From contig JADGDD010000006.1 of NCBI GenBank assembly GCA_016745075.1, positions 124,001 through 188,000 on the forward strand: a stretch of DNA of 64,000 nt, read 5' to 3'. The notes under the pieces were generated by a model. It had not been told where the DNA came from. It saw only the letters and a list, made by a program, of their open reading frames with translations, and made no database searches. Made by a program: the position numbers and the translations under genes. The DNA is from Planctomycetota bacterium. GTDB taxonomy: Bacteria; Planctomycetota; UBA11346. Positions 35,001-47,700 of the stretch are shown here, piece after piece; position 1 is the stretch's first letter; each line of letters starts with the position of its first letter.

Positions 35001-37382
35001 ATGCGTTACGGACGTTTTGACGAAGCAAACCGAGAATATGTTATTGAACGAGCGGATACGCCAAGACCATGGAGTAATTATATTGGTGATTCCGAGTTTG
35101 GTGGAGTTATTACCAATAACGCAACAGGGTATTCCTTTTACAAGTCAGCGGCACAGGGCCGCTTAACTCGCTTCCGTTTTAATGATCTGCCATCGAGTAA
35201 TCCAGGTCGTTTCTTGTATCTTCGTGATGCGGAGAACGGTTCGTTCTGGACGAATTCATGGCAGCCAACAGCGGTGGAACAAGAATCATATGAATGTCGT
35301 CATGGCTCTGGTTATACAAATATTACTTCTAGTCATGCTGGTATAGAAAGCTCTGTAACGTATTTTGTTCCACTGGGTGAAAAGTACGAAGTTTGGAAAG
35401 TTGTGGTTCGTAATAATTCAGATAAGCCACGCAGCCTAAATCTGATTCCATTTGTTGAGCCGCAAACTAACTGGTCTGCATCAGACGACACTATAAATTT
35501 ACAATATACTCAATATATTGTAAAAACCACGTATTTAGACAATGCGATAGATATTGGCTCAAACGTCAACATGCCAACGGATCTAGATCATTTTGAAAAT
35601 AAAGATCAAAAACGCCATACTTTTTTTGCTTTATCTGGGGCGAATGTTGATGCCTATGATGGCGATCTTGAATCGTTCATGGGTTCCTATGGCACCTATG
35701 CTCAGCCACAGGCTTTACTGGCTGGTGGGTGCACCAATTCTACCGCCAGTGGTGATATGCCTTGTGCAGCACTGCAAACGAACGTGACTCTCCAGCCAGG
35801 TGAAGAAACGAGTTTTGCTGTGCTCTTTGGTGTGGGTGAAGCTGCTGTCGCTGCTGTTGCCGCACGAACAGCAATGAACAGTGTTGAGAAAATGGATGCA
35901 GCGCTTGCTGGTGTCAAAGAACATTGGCATTCACGAATGAACCGTTTACATGCAGAAACACCAGATGAAAACTTTAATGCGATGCTCAACATGTGGGCCC
36001 CGTTTAATAACCTTATGACCTTCTACTGGTCACGTACTGCTAGCCTAGTCTATGCTGGTGAGCGTGACGGTCTTGGTTTCCGTGATACCGTTCAAGACAT
36101 CGTTGGTTCTAGCATGCTGGTTATCGAAGAATCTCGTGAACGTTTAGAATTGATGTTGACTGGTCAATATTCTCATGGTGGTGCAAAGCCTGTGGTTAAG
36201 CCTTTTGCCCATAATCCAGGTGCAGAAGAATTTCCAGATCATTATCGTTCTGATGATTGTATGTGGTTTTTCAACGCGGTTCCAGCCTACGTCAAGGAAA
36301 CTGGTAATTTTGACTTCTATAAAAAGGTACTGCCTTATGCCGATGCTGGTGAAGGAAGCATTTTCCAACATTTACGTCGTGCGATAGAATTTAATATTGA
36401 ACGTAGTGGCGCACATAATTTACCATGTGGTCTTGCGGCAGACTGGAATGATTGCATACGTCTTGGAGAAAAAGGCGAAACTGTTTTTGTGGCTTTCCAA
36501 TTACGCTATGCCATGAACGAATACATTGATATTGCCAAACGTCTTGGTGAAGAAGAAGAAGCGGCATGGGCAACAGCAGCACTGGCAACATTAGATGCAG
36601 ATCTCAATACGCATGCATGGGATGGAGAGTGGTACCTTCGTGCCTATCGTTATGATGGCTTAAAATTTGGTTCGCATGAAAATGAAGAAGGTAAAATCTT
36701 CATGAATCCACAAAGCTGGTCAGTACTCAGTGGCCATGCAACGGGTGATCGTGCGACGCAAGTTATGGACTCTATGCATGAACATCTTTCAACAGATTAT
36801 GGCATCATGGTGTCAACACCGCCATACGTAAAAACGGACCCACAAATTTGCCTTGGTCGTTTAATGAATCCAGGCATGAAAGAAAACGGTGGGGTCTTTA
36901 ATCATACCCAAGGTTGGGCAATTATGGCAGCCGCTAAACTTGGTATGAATGATCGTGCATGGGAATATCTTTCACACTGTATGCCAGCCAGCTATAATGA
37001 TAAAGCCGAAGTTCGTCAGGTAGAACCATATGTGGTTTGTCAAAGTACGCATAGTCGGTTTAGCCCACGTTTTGGTGCAGGTCGTTTATCATGGTTATCT
37101 GGTTCCGCTGTTTGGAATTATGTGGCGATGGCAACATCTATACTTGGCATCCAAGCTGAATACGAAGGTCTACGTATAGATCCATGTATCCCAAGTGAGT
37201 GGAGCGGCTTTACTGTCACTCGTCAATTCCGTGATAAAGTCTTCAACATTACGGTCCGCAATGATAAAGGCGCAGGAAAAGGCGTCACTCAATTGCGTAT
37301 CAACAATCAAGAAGTCAGCGGCAATCTTATTTCAGCAGACCTTTTCCAAGATGAGAACACCGTGGAAGTCACTCTCGGTTAA
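35001..37382 (+). CDS. GH94-type disaccharide phosphorylase (cellobiose/chitobiose phosphorylase-like)
   Basis: This 793-residue cytoplasmic enzyme cleaves a beta-linked disaccharide with phosphate, giving a sugar-1-phosphate. It shows the GH94 layout: an N-terminal beta-sandwich (about 1-270), a helical linker, an (alpha/alpha)6 barrel and a C-terminal beta domain. The general acid is probably Asp484 in DWNDC. Other family blocks are GFRDTVQD, KIFMNPQSW and GVFNHTQGWAI. Length suits cellobiose or chitobiose phosphorylases; the sequence does not tell which sugar is used. The ATG at 35001 has AGGG 6 bases upstream, while earlier ATGs at 34968 and 34986 do not. It has no signal peptide. It is controlled, probably, by the divergent AraC gene. 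Confidence 0.9.
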   Translation: MRYGRFDEANREYVIERADTPRPWSNYIGDSEFGGVITNNATGYSFYKSAAQGRLTRFRFNDLPSSNPGRFLYLRDAENGSFWTNSWQPTAVEQESYECRHGSGYTNITSSHAGIESSVTYFVPLGEKYEVWKVVVRNNSDKPRSLNLIPFVEPQTNWSASDDTINLQYTQYIVKTTYLDNAIDIGSNVNMPTDLDHFENKDQKRHTFFALSGANVDAYDGDLESFMGSYGTYAQPQALLAGGCTNSTASGDMPCAALQTNVTLQPGEETSFAVLFGVGEAAVAAVAARTAMNSVEKMDAALAGVKEHWHSRMNRLHAETPDENFNAMLNMWAPFNNLMTFYWSRTASLVYAGERDGLGFRDTVQDIVGSSMLVIEESRERLELMLTGQYSHGGAKPVVKPFAHNPGAEEFPDHYRSDDCMWFFNAVPAYVKETGNFDFYKKVLPYADAGEGSIFQHLRRAIEFNIERSGAHNLPCGLAADWNDCIRLGEKGETVFVAFQLRYAMNEYIDIAKRLGEEEEAAWATAALATLDADLNTHAWDGEWYLRAYRYDGLKFGSHENEEGKIFMNPQSWSVLSGHATGDRATQVMDSMHEHLSTDYGIMVSTPPYVKTDPQICLGRLMNPGMKENGGVFNHTQGWAIMAAAKLGMNDRAWEYLSHCMPASYNDKAEVRQVEPYVVCQSTHSRFSPRFGAGRLSWLSGSAVWNYVAMATSILGIQAEYEGLRIDPCIPSEWSGFTVTRQFRDKVFNITVRNDKGAGKGVTQLRINNQEVSGNLISADLFQDENTVEVTLG

Positions 37383-37415
37383 GAACGATTTATACAATGA
37401 GTCTCTCAATCATAG

Positions 37416-37452
37416 TGCCAAGGATAGAACACGTTTCTGTCCTTGGCATTTG
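37416..37452. terminator. Terminator between the GH94 gene and the XylR-like regulator
   Basis: A 14-bp stem (37416-37429 with 37435-37448; core TGCCAAGGA/TCCTTGGCA) has one G-T pair and a 5-base loop. A T-rich stretch follows on the plus side. It serves the GH94 gene and probably the convergent regulator too. Confidence 0.85.
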
Positions 37453-37455
37453 TAT

Positions 37456-38616
37456 TTATGAACGTCTGAGCCGTTGGCGATAGTCGCCTGGTGTTTCGTT
37501 GTAGGTTTTGCGAAATAGGGTAGCGAATGAAGCAAGGCTAGCAAAGCCGCAGTGGTTGGCTACTTGGTTGTGGTTAAGTTCAGTTTCGCGCAGGAGTTTG
37601 CAGGCTCGTTTCATGCGCAGGTGACGGAGTTCTTGGCCAGGATTATGGCCAATACTCTTTTTGAATTGGAGTTCAAAAGAGCGTCGTGAGATTTGGAGTT
37701 TTTCAACGATGTCGCCGACAGAGAGCGAGAGATCATTGCGCATGAGAATGAGTGCGTCGTGGATCAGAGGATTGCTGCTGTGTAGAACGTCGCTTGATGT
37801 TCGTTGAGTAATATCAATGGGCGGGAAGAACTTCTGCTGCTCTGGTGCCTGTCCGTCGAGAATACGGTCGATTTGTGTGACGATATGATTGGCGATTTGT
37901 GTCATTGGTAGGACGATGCTGCTTATGGGAACATGGCAGGCGTTACAAAGACTTTGGTGGTCATTGACCCCCAGTAAGGCGACCTCATTGGGTACGGAGA
38001 GCCCAAGATCAAGGCAGGCCTCTAGGCACCACGATGCACGAATGTCATCCATGCAGAAAAGGCCTATTGGTTTAGGCAACGATGCAATCCAATCAAGAAG
38101 ATGTGGTAGACGATTCTGTTTTATTAGCGCGTGGTGTTCGTGTGTTGGTGGATACGAAGCCTGTGGGTCGTAGATAAATGGCTTGTAATCAAATTGGGAA
38201 AGGGTGTTACAGAAAGCATTTTGTCGATCAGTGTTGGCGGCACAGGGCGTACCGAAGTAAGCGTAGTGGGGTAGACGGTTGTGCAGAAGATGATGGGCCG
38301 CCATGTTCCCAATAGCGGTATTATCAGTTCCGGTTTGTGGACAGCTCAGGTCGGATGAGCTTTCGAAGCTAATAAGCGTGTCGAGGCGATTGGCAAAGAG
38401 CTTTTGGAGTTTTGGGCTTGCTAGTGGGGCAAGAATCCAGTCGTAGTTCTGAAGAGAATCAAGATAACTGTCATGATGATTGGAGTAGAGTGGACGACTA
38501 TGCAGTCGGCAGGGGCGGTCTTTGTTGCTGAAGACTTGAAAGAGCGTTGCGACCTGCTGTCGGAGATGTTCAACGTTGTCCTGAAAGCAGCAGGCGATGT
38601 GGAGCGGTAATGGCAT
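37456..38616 (-). CDS. XylR-type AraC-family regulator with a LacI-like sugar-binding domain
   Basis: This is a 386-residue regulator. The first about 270 residues resemble the periplasmic-binding/LacI sensor fold (MAAHHLLHNRLPHYAYFG, IGLFCMDDIRASWCLEACLDLGLSVPNEVALLGVND, and SSIVLPM). The last about 100 residues are an AraC DNA-binding domain with two HTH motifs (GDIVEKLQISRRSFELQFKKSIG and NQVANHCGFASLASFATLFRKTY). E. coli XylR has this architecture and binds its sugar in the LacI-like part. It is transcribed divergently from the giant secreted protein, with a TACGC repeat between them, so that gene is its likely target. Confidence 0.9.
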   Translation of the reverse strand: MPLPLHIACCFQDNVEHLRQQVATLFQVFSNKDRPCRLHSRPLYSNHHDSYLDSLQNYDWILAPLASPKLQKLFANRLDTLISFESSSDLSCPQTGTDNTAIGNMAAHHLLHNRLPHYAYFGTPCAANTDRQNAFCNTLSQFDYKPFIYDPQASYPPTHEHHALIKQNRLPHLLDWIASLPKPIGLFCMDDIRASWCLEACLDLGLSVPNEVALLGVNDHQSLCNACHVPISSIVLPMTQIANHIVTQIDRILDGQAPEQQKFFPPIDITQRTSSDVLHSSNPLIHDALILMRNDLSLSVGDIVEKLQISRRSFELQFKKSIGHNPGQELRHLRMKRACKLLRETELNHNQVANHCGFASLASFATLFRKTYNETPGDYRQRLRRS

Positions 38617-38634
38617 AGTGCAAGTGTATCACTT

Positions 38635-38660
38635 TACGCAAAAATTGAAATGAAATACGC
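38635..38660. promoter_or_regulatory. Probable operator repeat between the XylR-like gene and the giant gene
   Basis: TACGC occurs at 38635-38639 and 38656-38660, again 21 bp apart in direct orientation, with AT-rich sequence after each. A second direct repeat GCAAGT lies at 38620-38625 and 38672-38677. This resembles XylR/AraC sites but the matches are short. Confidence 0.35.
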
Positions 38661-38728
38661 TTTTGAAAATTGCAAGTTAGGCATTCGGTGCATATGATGC
38701 AGAAGTCTATCAGCAAGCGGAGCGTATA

Positions 38729-41700
38729 ATGAAAAGCCTTATCATTCCTAGATGTTTTCTGCGAACACTTTTTATCGTGTGGAGCACTGCATTTGTGCTG
38801 AGTGATGTCGCCGCTGTCGAACCACCTTCTGGTTTCATTGCAGCATGGCGTTTTAATGACGGGGCTACTTCAACGCCGGAGAGTGATGGGGTTGCCGCCG
38901 CCGCTATGACCTTCTCTCCGATGAGTATTTACAATAAATCTCGGCGTGGGAGCTATTTTCGTACCGTGCATGTACAAGATCATCCGACTGCTTATCAAAG
39001 TGGTGGTTGGACCTTTGCTAAACATCCAGATCAGAACCCGACGGAAAGCGAAACCGAAGTTAATTTTAGTGATGGCGATTTTGTCGTTGATCAATGGTTG
39101 AGCTGGAATGCTGCCTGTGATTCTTACAAGCAAATGCGGGCAGAAGCAGTGCGCTTGACTGTGGATTCACCTCATGCGGATTCACCAACATGGTTTCGAG
39201 TGGAAGTGTATCTGGTCAATGGCGATCGCTTCTATCTACACGAATGGCAACAGGCGGCACAATCTGGTCCACAGTCTGTGACCGTTGATTTTCCTGACAT
39301 AGATATTGATTATCTTGAGTTCCGTCTCAAGGCTCTTGGCGGTGGTGATAAGAGCGCCGAAGCATCGAATAATATTGTGGTGATTGATGATATAGAACTG
39401 TTGGGCTTGGTGATAGATCATAGCAACGCTATAGAAATTTCAGATATTGCTTATCATGTTGTTCCTTGTGATGTGCTGGGTGATAGTCAGGAAGAAGTTC
39501 TGTGTGGTACCTATAATAATAAAGTGCTGTGCGTGGATCCACGAACGCGGCAAACTTTATGGGATTATCAACTTTCTGCATTCCCTTTCGATATTGTTGC
39601 TCGTGATAGTACTGGCGATGGTAAAGCAGAAACAATAGTAGCCTGTGCTGACGGCGCTGTTGTGTGTCTGCAAACAGATGGGCAGGTCAAATGGAGCTAC
39701 AACGGTTTTCGCTTTGGCGTTTTGGCTGTTGCTTGCGTTCAAGCTCATGGTCGTGACTACGTGGTAGCGGCGGGACATGATCAACGTTTTGATGTGCTTG
39801 ATGCGACAACGGGTGCACTTCTCTCAAGCCTTAATGAGCATCCAGACAAAATTGCATCTATTCGTTTAATTGAGGTTGTTGATCTTGATGGTGATGGTAA
39901 CGAAGACTTCTTAGCAAACCGTGATAGTGCAGCACGAGCTGGTACCACTTTTGATGCTTTTCGTATTGAGGCAGATCATAGCTTGAGTCTGATATGGAAT
40001 GAAAAAAATATTCTTAATTGTAATGATAAACCCGTGCGTTTTTGGACGTTCACCTTGGGCGATTTTATTACAGAGCATGCAGGCAATGAAATTGTTATTG
40101 GTGAAGGTTTTAATGAGACTGGCGGAGTTTCTCAAAGTGTGAACGTTTTTGATCTCAATGGTGATCCGCTCTATTCAACAGATGGTATGGAGACGCGTAG
40201 TAATTATTATTATACCAAGGATTACTTTGCGACCAGTTACCCGCTTGTTGCAGATGTATTAGATGAGCATGCAGGTCATGAACTTTTGGCAATATGTGGG
40301 GGTGAACTGCGCATTCATACCAGAGATGCTACTTTTTATGATCCTATTATGAAAAAACATAAGGCGACTGTTAGCCTTGATTCTCGTTTGAGTTTTCTTG
40401 ATGCCAAATTATTTGGCCGTAAACTCTATCTGTCGTCCGGCCCTGGCGGCGACCGAAGCATGTATGTATTTGATTTAGACAATCCGCATTGGCAGCAGCA
40501 ATTTGTTGGCATTCGTCGTCAGGGAATTATGCGCCAAGCGGGTGAAAATGCTATCGCTATCAGTGCCACTTTGCAGGATAAACCAGCAGCCTTGATTGAT
40601 GACCGTCAGTATACGATGTGGGTGAAAGGCGCTCGCTCTGCCGGTAATCAACGGGTTTGGGCCGATGAAGTCTGGTCAAAATATCGTCATCAGGATGGTT
40701 CGCCTTTATTTCGTTACGTATCTATGATTCAGACTGGCATGGGGCCAGAATTTCCTGTTTCTCAGGTTTGGGCCGAATTAAATGAGCATGAATTATATGT
40801 TGATGATAAGGGGCAGGTTGGCGTGCCCGTATACATAGGGGCGGGGCATGCTGGCCGACCGAAGTGGTGGAAAGCTGATGGTAGTGGCATGATTGAAGAT
40901 ACGCAGGTTGCCATTGATTATTTTAAAACAGCAGCGCCGACGATGTTAGCGGGTTTTAATAGCGGGGAAGATGATCTGGAAGATGCGTCTAAGAACGTGC
41001 GTGCACGTGGTATTAATAATGTGCCCTTAGAATTTTACAAACCCATTCTGTCTCGTGCTCGTGATGACGGTATGGATTTTATTATGCATGAGAAAAAAAC
41101 ATTCTGGCTAGAGTTGATGGGTGAGATTGATTATTTTGATGCTTTGATTGGTGAGGGCCGTGGACAAGCGTTAATGGTGGGAACCGAAGATTCTTCTTCA
41201 CGCAGTGCCGAACTCAATCTCTTTGCTCGTTATGGCTTGGTCATGACGGGTCTTGTTGATGATTTTGTTGCCTTCTTGCTCAGTGATGATTTTTCCTCTC
41301 AGCGGTATTTTGAATGGGAAGCACCACGTCATGGTGGGCCGTGGCTACGTAAGGCGGTAGCAAGTATTTTGCTTGGTGCTCGTGGTATAGCACCACGGTT
41401 CAGTAGCCTGAATAATCCTAGTAATGGTTATACTGGTAATCGTTTTGTGTACGAATCTCTGCACCCTGTCGCCGACATGTTGGGAACGGGTATTTTGACA
41501 GCGCCGCGCCCACACGAGGCGGTGGGAACCTGTCCCGTTGGTATTGTTATGCATAAGAGTAATTCGCATTGGCCGGATGAATCGACATTTATGCAATTTA
41601 AGGACATTCCAGAAGTTACTGAGGCGGTTATGTCAAACTTGCTTCCTCGTTATGCATTTACAAAAACACCACCGGATTCTTTAGCAGCGATATTTTTCAA

Positions 41701-44700
41701 CAAACAAAGACAAGGTGATAATCACGTGCCGGCGACACCATATGGACCAGTCCTTTTCGTACCAGCATTGATAGACCGTACACAAATGCCACATGTCCAG
41801 TATTGGCTACACACCGACGGGGCTGCGATTTGGACTGATGAGGATCCCACTCCACTTTTGGGTGCCGAAGCAGGAGCACTGATGCGCCGCCTCTTGGCGG
41901 AGAACGAACACTATCTGCCTTTCCGTTACCAAGGTGATGATGTTTTTTTTCATACTTTGCGTTTAGCAGGCGAAGATTTTTATCGTATTTATATAATTGA
42001 TCCCCACTGGGTTGACCCACGTGATTGCACATTGAATATTTATAGTCGTATTCCTGGGGCTATCCAGTTTGAGGATATGATGAGTGGAGAAGCCTTAACC
42101 AGTGATGGCAACAGTCTAGAACTTACGGTTCCAGCAGGATCGTTACGTGTCATTAAAGCTATACCGCTTTATACCAACAGCCTCGTGCTTGAGCAGGAGA
42201 GTCTCAGTATTGACGAAGGGGGCCGCGCAAGTTTGCGCATTAAACTTGCTGCTGCACCAGCAAACGACTTGGCGAGCGTGCGCATGCAAGTATTGGGAAC
42301 AGTGGAAGAACAGGCTGTGTTTGTTTGTGAGCCACGTACTCTTACATTTAATGCTGATAATTTTCACATTTGGCAAGCAATAACGATAACCAGCCCATTA
42401 GATGCAGACACTGTTGATCAGATGATAAGTGTGCGTTTTGCCGCCACCGGTCTTGGTATTGTTGACGTGCCAGTCAGGCAGAATGATAACGGTATGATAC
42501 CAACCCGCATGAGAATTAGTTCAGCAACAGATCCTTTGCGCATTGGTGAAGGAGAGACGGCTACCTTTCAGGTGTGCCTGAGCAAAGATCCTGGTGTTCC
42601 TATACAGGTACAGGTGGCTCGTCTTGACGGTGATGCAGACATAAGCATTCAACAGGGCACTGTCTTAGATTTTGATTCGACGAACTTTGACAAAAAACAA
42701 ACGGTTGTGCTTGCCGCTGTTCACGACGCTGATGCACATGATGGTATCGCTCGTTTTCTCTTGAGCAGTGCTGATGCGGTTGATGTTGAATGGCTTGTCC
42801 AAGAAGAAGATGACGGCCGTCGCTTACTCTTTGATTGTGGCCTTGCTGAATACCCAACTCCTGGCCATTGGAATAATCTGGAAAGAGGAATTGATCTGAG
42901 TGATGCCATTGATGATAGTGGTATCAGTACTGGAGTAGCGGTACGTTTTCCTGCTGATGCAGGATTTTCAGCAACTCGTAGTCATTTCAGCAACGAAGCA
43001 TATGAACATTCCGCCTATCAGGATGGATTTCGAATTGCCGCCGGTCAGACAGCACGTTTGCAATTTGGTCACTTAATACCGGGGCAAAGCTACGATGTGT
43101 CACTGGTTGCCGCAGATACAACTGACAGCAACAGCACACAGTTTGATGTTGCAAATGTCTTATTTGATAGCGCCCAACAAGAGTTCTATTTCCGCTCTGG
43201 TGATAATATCGCATCGAAATCGGTACTCGGTCCGCTTAAACCAGAATTGAGCCGTATTGACCTCGATTTTGAAGCGTTTTGGGGAAATTTGCATCCAGTC
43301 CTCGGTGTGATTGAAGTGACTTGGCATGACGGCGCGAGTAATAGACGGGTGCTTATTGATCTTGGTGCTTCCGAACGCCAAATGGCAGGCAATTGGAATA
43401 ATATAACCACGCTGACCATAGGGGAAAAAATAACGAACCTCATTGATGAAAATGGTATGGCAACTGGTATTTCTATACATATAGACGATGACTTTCTCTT
43501 TATCTCTGGGCAGGATGACAGTATTGAGGACGAAGGTGTGGTCTTGAATGCCGAGTGGCCAGCAAACGCTATTATCGATGGTTTCCAATTGGAAGGTAGC
43601 CGACTGGGAACGAATGATACTGCGGGCATATATCTGGATGGATTGGATAATGGACGAACTTATACTATCACTTGTACAGGTTCGTCCACCTTACGTAGAA
43701 GTGGTGTGACGGAAGACGGGGCACAGCTCTATGTGCGCAGTGATAATGATCTGTACAATGATAGCGGTTTAAGCGCAGTGCGTAATAGCGGACTAAATAT
43801 ATACGGCCAAAAGAATACCTTTTCCAGTTTGTTAGCTGATGATAGTGGCTTTATACACGTTGATGTCAGTGCGGTTGCAGGCTCACCCTTTGCCGTGCTT
43901 AATCTTGCTGAGTTAGCCTGGAATGATGGAGTAGATCATAGCATTATTGTTGATTTGGGGCCAGTTGATGGTCAGACCGTGGCTGGCTTTCATAATAACT
44001 TGCACGATGTGAGTGGTGGAAGCAATCTGAATGCCTGTGTCGAAGTAGATGGTACCGTAACGGCTGTTTCCTGTGGTGTTGTTGGCGGTGCTTCATTTGA
44101 TAGTGCCGTTGCTACATTCCCAGCTTTGCATCCCTATCCTGCTAGCGCTCACTTTGATGGTTTTCGTACTCAAGGCCAAGCAGCTATCGAGTTTACAGGG
44201 TTAGCTCCTAGTAATCGTTATGCGGTGTATCTGCACGGTTATGTGGTCGGGGGTAATGCCCGTTCGTATTATCGTGCAGATACAGCTGTGGCTATGCAGA
44301 TCAATACTGACAATGAGGATGAAATTGCTCTTCTCGAAGATTTAATGCCAGCAGCCGATGGCAGCTTGCGGATCAATGTAGAACGTAGCATGCATCCAGA
44401 GTCTGCTGAAGGTTTCATTAGTGTTGTGGAATTACGTTACGAAGAGTCCGTATTACTAGAATGTAATACCAGCAGCCTGACGATAAGCGAAGGCGGTAGT
44501 GCTAGCTTCCAAGTGCGTCTGACCGAAGCTCCTTATGCGCCGCTTGGTGTTTCTTTTGCATTGAGCGGCGATCCTGATTTTAGTATCAGTAATCCTGAGC
44601 CGTTGTTTACAGCTGAAAATTATGACCAATGGCAGACCGTAACCGTTGCTGCTGGCGAAGACACCGACGTACTTTTTGGTAGCGCCACACTCACCGTGAT

Positions 44701-47700
44701 CCTTGCCAATGGCCACCAACAGAGCCTTGCCCTTGATGAAACGGATAACGATACGTGGTTGGTCTATAACAACGACAATCTAACGATTGATGAAGGCGGC
44801 TATACAGAATTTCAAGTCAAACTATCGCAGGCAGAAACAGAACCGATCACCGTTACCATGATGTGGCAAAGCGGTGACAGTGATATGCAGGTCGCTATTG
44901 GTAGTGTCGTCTTCCAACCGGATGAATGGGATAGCTGGAAAACCTTTACCATTCAGGCCAATGAAGATGCCGATACGAACAATGGCACCGCCTTTTTCAG
45001 TCTTAAGCTTGTTGATGGTTATGATAAACAAATCATCAGGGTAACAGAGCGTGATAATGCTGTGACCGTCCCCATTGACTTTGGATCAGCTGACGCGGAG
45101 CCCGCCGTCAATTGGAATGCCGCCTCTGTGGCAGCATCGGGCAAACCAGCGATTGAACTCATTGATGCGAGTGGCCGCCTGTTAGGAATAACTGGCGCAG
45201 CGCAGACTGATTTCTCATCTGGTAGCGCTGCGACGGCTAGCAGTGTCTTGTCGTGGCCAGCGGGTGTACAGGATGATTATTTCTCAACAGCCAGCAGCTC
45301 TGTTTGGCGGATTGCAGGTCTCCAGCCAGGTGTGCGCTGTGATGCCACATTCTATGGTTCTCGTTCAACATTATCGATAAGTAACCACGCCCGTTATCAG
45401 CTTGGCAGCAAGTTTGTTGAGTTAGATAACAGCGCCAACACCAACGGCACCATAGTATCTGTATCTGGTGCAATTGTCGATGAAAACGGCAATTTGGATT
45501 TTACGCTTCGTGTTGCCAATGGCGCAGACGAAGCCGTGATCAATGCCATGATCCTGCGTTATGAGCCAGAAGATGAGCCGCTGGTTGATCGCTCAACCCT
45601 GCTGGTTAACGAAAATGGTACTGCACAATTTGGGCTGCGTATGCGCTTCCCACCAGCAGCGCCAGTAACAGTGCAGGTGGAAATCTTACCAGATGGTGAT
45701 GCGAGTTTGACTCGCATCAGTCCAGCAACGGTCCTGTTTCACGCCGATAATTTTAGCCAATGGCAATGGGTGGAAATTGCTGCGGCTGATGACCTCGATG
45801 AAATAAATGGCCAAGCGACCGTGCGTTGTAGTGTAGGTACACGGCAGGTCGAGGTGTTGCTGACTGAAGAAGATGACGATGTGGCAACACTGGGCATCTA
45901 TCATTTTGCTGGAGCAACATCCTCGGAACGTACTCCGCATGATGAAGCCACCGCTGCCGACGGAACCGTTTTTAGCCCAGCAAGAGAACAAGATGTCTCT
46001 ATTTCAGGCGGTACAGCTGAGTATTTGAAGGTGAGTGAATGGAATACGGCAAGCAGTCGTGACGATAACGCGCATTTTGTCTCATTCCCGTTGACGGCTG
46101 CTACCGGTAGTCACTTACAGATAGACGGTGTGCGCTTTGTGCTCAATACCAATGTTGCCAGTGATCCGCCAAGCAACTATCACTACAAACTGGTTGTTGA
46201 TGGGGTAGAACAGGCTTCTGCTGATATAACGCAGGCAGCCGGTCTTGTTCAGGAGTACCGCTACGATGTCACACCCTTCATCGTTACTGCCGTGCAAGAG
46301 GCCGAACTACGCCTCTATGCGTGGGGAGCAATTGACAGTGGGCGGCGCATCGGTCTTGATGATGTGCGTCTTCTTGGCACCGTCGCGGTTAACAGCACTA
46401 GTTACAACATCACTGCCACTGCTGATAGCAACGGTTCTATTAGTCCAAGTGGTGTTGAAGCTGTCTTAGAGGGTGATGATCGAAGTTTTGTTATGGTAGC
46501 GGATGAGAGTTATCTGATTGCCGATGTTATGGTTGACGGTGTTTCGCAAGGCAACAGCGGTAGTTATACGTTTAGCAATGTTGCCAGTAGCCACACTATC
46601 AGCGCAAGCTTTACCAAACAAACGGCAGAGCGCTTAGGGCACTATAGTTTTCAAACCGATGACCTTGGTGAAGACAGTGATGATGCGCGTACACCACATG
46701 ACGAAGGAACTGCGCATCCATTGATGACCTACACATCACTTCAGCGGCAGGGTGTCTTGAGTTACCGTTCATTTGCTCGAGCCTTTGCATCGGACTGGCC
46801 AAGTCAGAGCGCCAGTATTGATACGACGCAATATATCAGTTGGACTTGTGATGCAGCCGCAGCCGCCAAACGTATTGAATTGACCAGTATGGAGTGCGAA
46901 TTGCGACACGGTAATCCGACCATACCCATGTCCTTCCGTATCGAAGTACGCCAAAGCGGCAGTCTTGTTGATTCTACGGATGTCAGCATCGGCGTGGGCT
47001 TGGGCTACGTGGTACAAACTTTTGACTTTAACGACATTATCTGGAGTGGGAATGCTTCAGTTGAGTTCCGTGTATATGCTTGGAACAGTGAACGTGACCT
47101 TAGCTATTTTGGTATCGACGACATTATCATTTGGGGGCATGCGATTGGTAACAGTGCCCCGCTTATAAATGGGCAGCGCGCGTTGACTATTGTTGAAGAT
47201 ACAGCGCTAACACTCAGCCTCAGTGATGTTACCAGTAGTGACGTAGACGGCGATGCTATGAGTTTGAAGGTACATGCTGGAAACAACTACACGGTTGCCG
47301 GAAGCACCATTACCCCAACGAATAATTTCATCGGTCAGCTTACCGTCCCAATCCAGGTGAATGATGGAGCGTTGGATAGTCCCATGTACAATGCCGTGGT
47401 TACGGTAACGCCAGTCAATGATGTGCCGGTGAACCTGAGCATCCCAAGTCTGAGCGGCACCTTTGTTTCTGGCGAAGTATTGACCGCTAATCCAGGTTCA
47501 TGGTGGGATGATAGTAACGACACCTTGAGCTATCACTACGTGTGGCAGCACGCCAACACAGATACCGGTACTACGACCATGAACCTGAGCAGTAGCTCGT
47601 CACAGTACACCCTGACCAACGTTCAAGCAGGCAAATGGATTCGGGTTCAAGTAACCGTTAGTGACGGCGGCGGGCTGAGTACGACCAAAGCCTCAAGCTG

